Positions 62,554 to 64,000 of a stretch of 64,000 nucleotides of DNA are shown piece by piece. A program made the position numbers and the translations under genes. Below the pieces are notes generated by a model. It searched no databases. It was not told the origin of the DNA and was given only the letters and a program-made list of their open reading frames with translations. The stretch is from Komarekiella delphini-convector SJRDD-AB1 (GTDB lineage: Bacteria; Cyanobacteriota; Cyanobacteriia; Cyanobacteriales; Nostocaceae). The stretch is taken from the NCBI RefSeq assembly GCF_014831675.1, contig NZ_VJXY01000005.1, forward strand, positions 184,070 through 248,069, read 5' to 3'. Positions within the stretch are counted from its first letter, which is position 1. Every line of letters starts with the position of its first letter.

Positions 62554-64000
62554 ATGGTTACTAACTATACCAACCGTATCGAACAGGTAACGCGAGAAGA
62601 TTTGGTGATGTTTATCAATGCCTGCCTCGCCTGCACGGGACAGCGTGAATTTTATGATGATGCTTACGGTCAACGCGTATCAATTGACTTTTTGCATGAT
62701 TATATTCTCGGTAATTACCGCTTACTGTATGCTCGTTCTCTAGCAGCAGGTATCAACCATTTCAACCAAGCACAAATTATTCTCAAGCTACTAGCGACAG
62801 GACGGGACACGCTCCCAGAACATCGTCAAGAAGAAGGTGCATTGATTGCCCATGCACTTAACACTTTACCACCACAACGAGCTTGGGGGGTTTTGCAACA
62901 GTTGCGTCAACGGAAAATTAACAACCGTCGCAGTAGAGCGATCGCGCGCGATTATTTAAGTATGCGGAATGATATGAGTTTCCATGCTGTGAAGTATCGC
63001 GCTAAAGTGCGGGCGATCGCCACCCATGCCCACCTCAAACTTCACGGTGAATTGAGTACTTTTCTCTTCCGCAACTGGAAACAAAATATCTACTCAACTG
63101 AATTATTCGAGCAGTTTCGCCAAGCGCACTATAGCGCCGAAGCGATTTATCAGCTTCCTTTCACCATTGCAGAAGGATTTGCAGTTAAACACAAAGTTCC
63201 TCGTGATGTTTTTTTGTCCCGCATTCAACAGCAGATGACTTTGGGTGAAAAGTTGCGTTTCCAAGGTACAGCAGAACGTACCGAGATTGAAATTGACCTG
63301 AATTTAGGTCGTCTTCCCTTAACCAAATTGGCATTGTATATCTTGTCATTGCCATTGGAAACTAGACAACAGCAATGGGATACTTTAAACCAAGCCTTAG
63401 AGCGATCGGCGCGGTTAACGTTAAAAAGAGCACCTTTAAAGTTAGGAAGAGTTGCGGCTGTCTTAGATTGTAGCTACTCCAGTTTTGGTTCTGGCGAAAA
63501 GCGCCGCCGTCCTTTGGGTGTGGCTTTAGCTACTTACTATTTATTGCAAGCTGCATCAAAAGAATACCGAGCTTTTTGGACAGTACCCGTGGAAGATGCG
63601 CTGCAATTGCGTCCCCGTGGACAAACTGACTTGGCGACACCACTGTTAGCCGCTTTAGGATCGGGTGCGGAGTTGGTAGTAATTGTATCGGACGGTTGCG
63701 AGAACTATCCACCCAAAGGTGCAGCAGAAGTGTTGCGAGTATACCGCACCAAGTTAGACCCAATGCGGCGAACCTCAATTGTTCACTGCAATCCTGTCTT
63801 TAATTCTGAAGATTTTTCGCTGCGTAATCTTAGCCCCACTATCCCAACTGTAGGACTGAGAGACGCGGAAGACTTACCGACAATGCTAGGTTTCGCCCGT
63901 TTTGCTGAAGGTTCTGCTCCCTTGTCGGAATTAGAAGCATATTTGGCGGAACGAGTGCAGCAGATGTTAGGAGGAGCGGAGGGGCAGGGGGGCAGAGGGG
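62554..64000 (+). CDS. TROVE-like/vWA-domain protein, 3' end cut by the window
   Basis: An open frame of 482 codons from the ATG at 62554 runs off the window end, so it is partial. The N-terminal 290 residues are helical; MSFHAVKYRAKVRAI near residue 141 resembles the AVKYRQR segment of TROVE (Ro60) proteins. Residues 296-470 are a von Willebrand factor A domain with the MIDAS motif LDCSYSS (D305, S307, S309), the Thr in GQTDLATPLL (T358) and the Asp in VVIVSDGCEN (D380). Ro60-type proteins bind misfolded RNA and Y RNAs. The link is tentative because the TROVE match is weak. The last ten codons (GGAEGQGGRG) come from a G-rich repeat tract. Confidence 0.75.
   Translation, partial: MVTNYTNRIEQVTREDLVMFINACLACTGQREFYDDAYGQRVSIDFLHDYILGNYRLLYARSLAAGINHFNQAQIILKLLATGRDTLPEHRQEEGALIAHALNTLPPQRAWGVLQQLRQRKINNRRSRAIARDYLSMRNDMSFHAVKYRAKVRAIATHAHLKLHGELSTFLFRNWKQNIYSTELFEQFRQAHYSAEAIYQLPFTIAEGFAVKHKVPRDVFLSRIQQQMTLGEKLRFQGTAERTEIEIDLNLGRLPLTKLALYILSLPLETRQQQWDTLNQALERSARLTLKRAPLKLGRVAAVLDCSYSSFGSGEKRRRPLGVALATYYLLQAASKEYRAFWTVPVEDALQLRPRGQTDLATPLLAALGSGAELVVIVSDGCENYPPKGAAEVLRVYRTKLDPMRRTSIVHCNPVFNSEDFSLRNLSPTIPTVGLRDAEDLPTMLGFARFAEGSAPLSELEAYLAERVQQMLGGAEGQGGRG

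Overview
The window is chromosomal DNA from a filamentous, Nostoc/Anabaena-like cyanobacterium. The evidence is the short photosystem II genes psbK and psbM, two plant-type or related [2Fe-2S] ferredoxins, a Tat-exported Rieske/FAD oxidoreductase, many copies of the palindrome GCGATCGC (HIP1), heptanucleotide repeat tracts of the CCCCAGT/CCCCATT type, and many dispersed hairpin repeats between genes. I see no rRNA, no convincing tRNA, no transposase gene and no CRISPR array.

Layout. 1-12.4 kb: repeats, a protease-like protein that has lost its catalytic residues, an ExoD-like membrane protein, a HAD phosphatase, a HemD-like protein, SemiSWEET, ferredoxin, Hsp20, an SMR efflux protein, the Rieske/FAD oxidoreductase divergent from a TetR regulator, an Omp85-type outer membrane protein and an ABC-2 permease. 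12.5-24.2 kb: one dense plus-strand type III-D CRISPR-Cas operon. It contains csx3 (ring nuclease), cas10, several Cas7-type RAMP genes, csx10, a CARF-HEPN effector split by a frameshift, a PD-(D/E)XK nuclease-like gene, a Csx19-like gene and a helical/OB-fold gene. It has no cas1, cas2, cas6 or array. 24.3-31 kb: an ABC ATPase, modA, miaE, two VOC genes (one truncated), GNAT, ComF, a PPC-domain secreted protein and cobS. 31.5-35.4 kb: a conserved cyanobacterial gene, tgt, psbK, ferredoxin, psbM and dusB. 35.5-43 kb: a MITE-like element, a caspase-like/TPR protein, a DUF2059 protein, a PLP decarboxylase and an SbmA/ABCD-type ABC transporter. 43.7-52.1 kb: a Pho-box-preceded phoD, a beta-helix/RTX-like protein, a Uma2 protein and an SLH-glycosidase. 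52.1-56.3 kb: a duplicated 5' segment flanking a metallo-beta-lactamase-fold gene, a NUDIX-like/APH protein and a PhnD-like lipoprotein. 56.7-64 kb: a small conserved gene with mltA, a DUF5895-like gene, a long TPR protein, a cluster of hairpins, and a gene running off the window end that encodes a TROVE-like/vWA protein.

How it works together. The CRISPR block reads as a stand-alone interference and signalling module. Cas10 has an intact cyclase GGDD motif but no HD nuclease motif, so it should make cyclic oligoadenylate. Csx3 would degrade that signal, and the CARF-HEPN protein would respond to it, but its sensor and ribonuclease halves are in different frames here. Guide RNAs would have to come from arrays and a Cas6 elsewhere. 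The second theme is phosphorus: phoD sits behind three 11-bp-spaced repeats matching a cyanobacterial Pho box, and a PhnD-like binding protein lies 10 kb downstream. The third theme is genome plasticity: inverted repeat pairs, a MITE-like element, tandem repeats that run into gene ends, a truncated Fos-like gene and a partial gene duplication.
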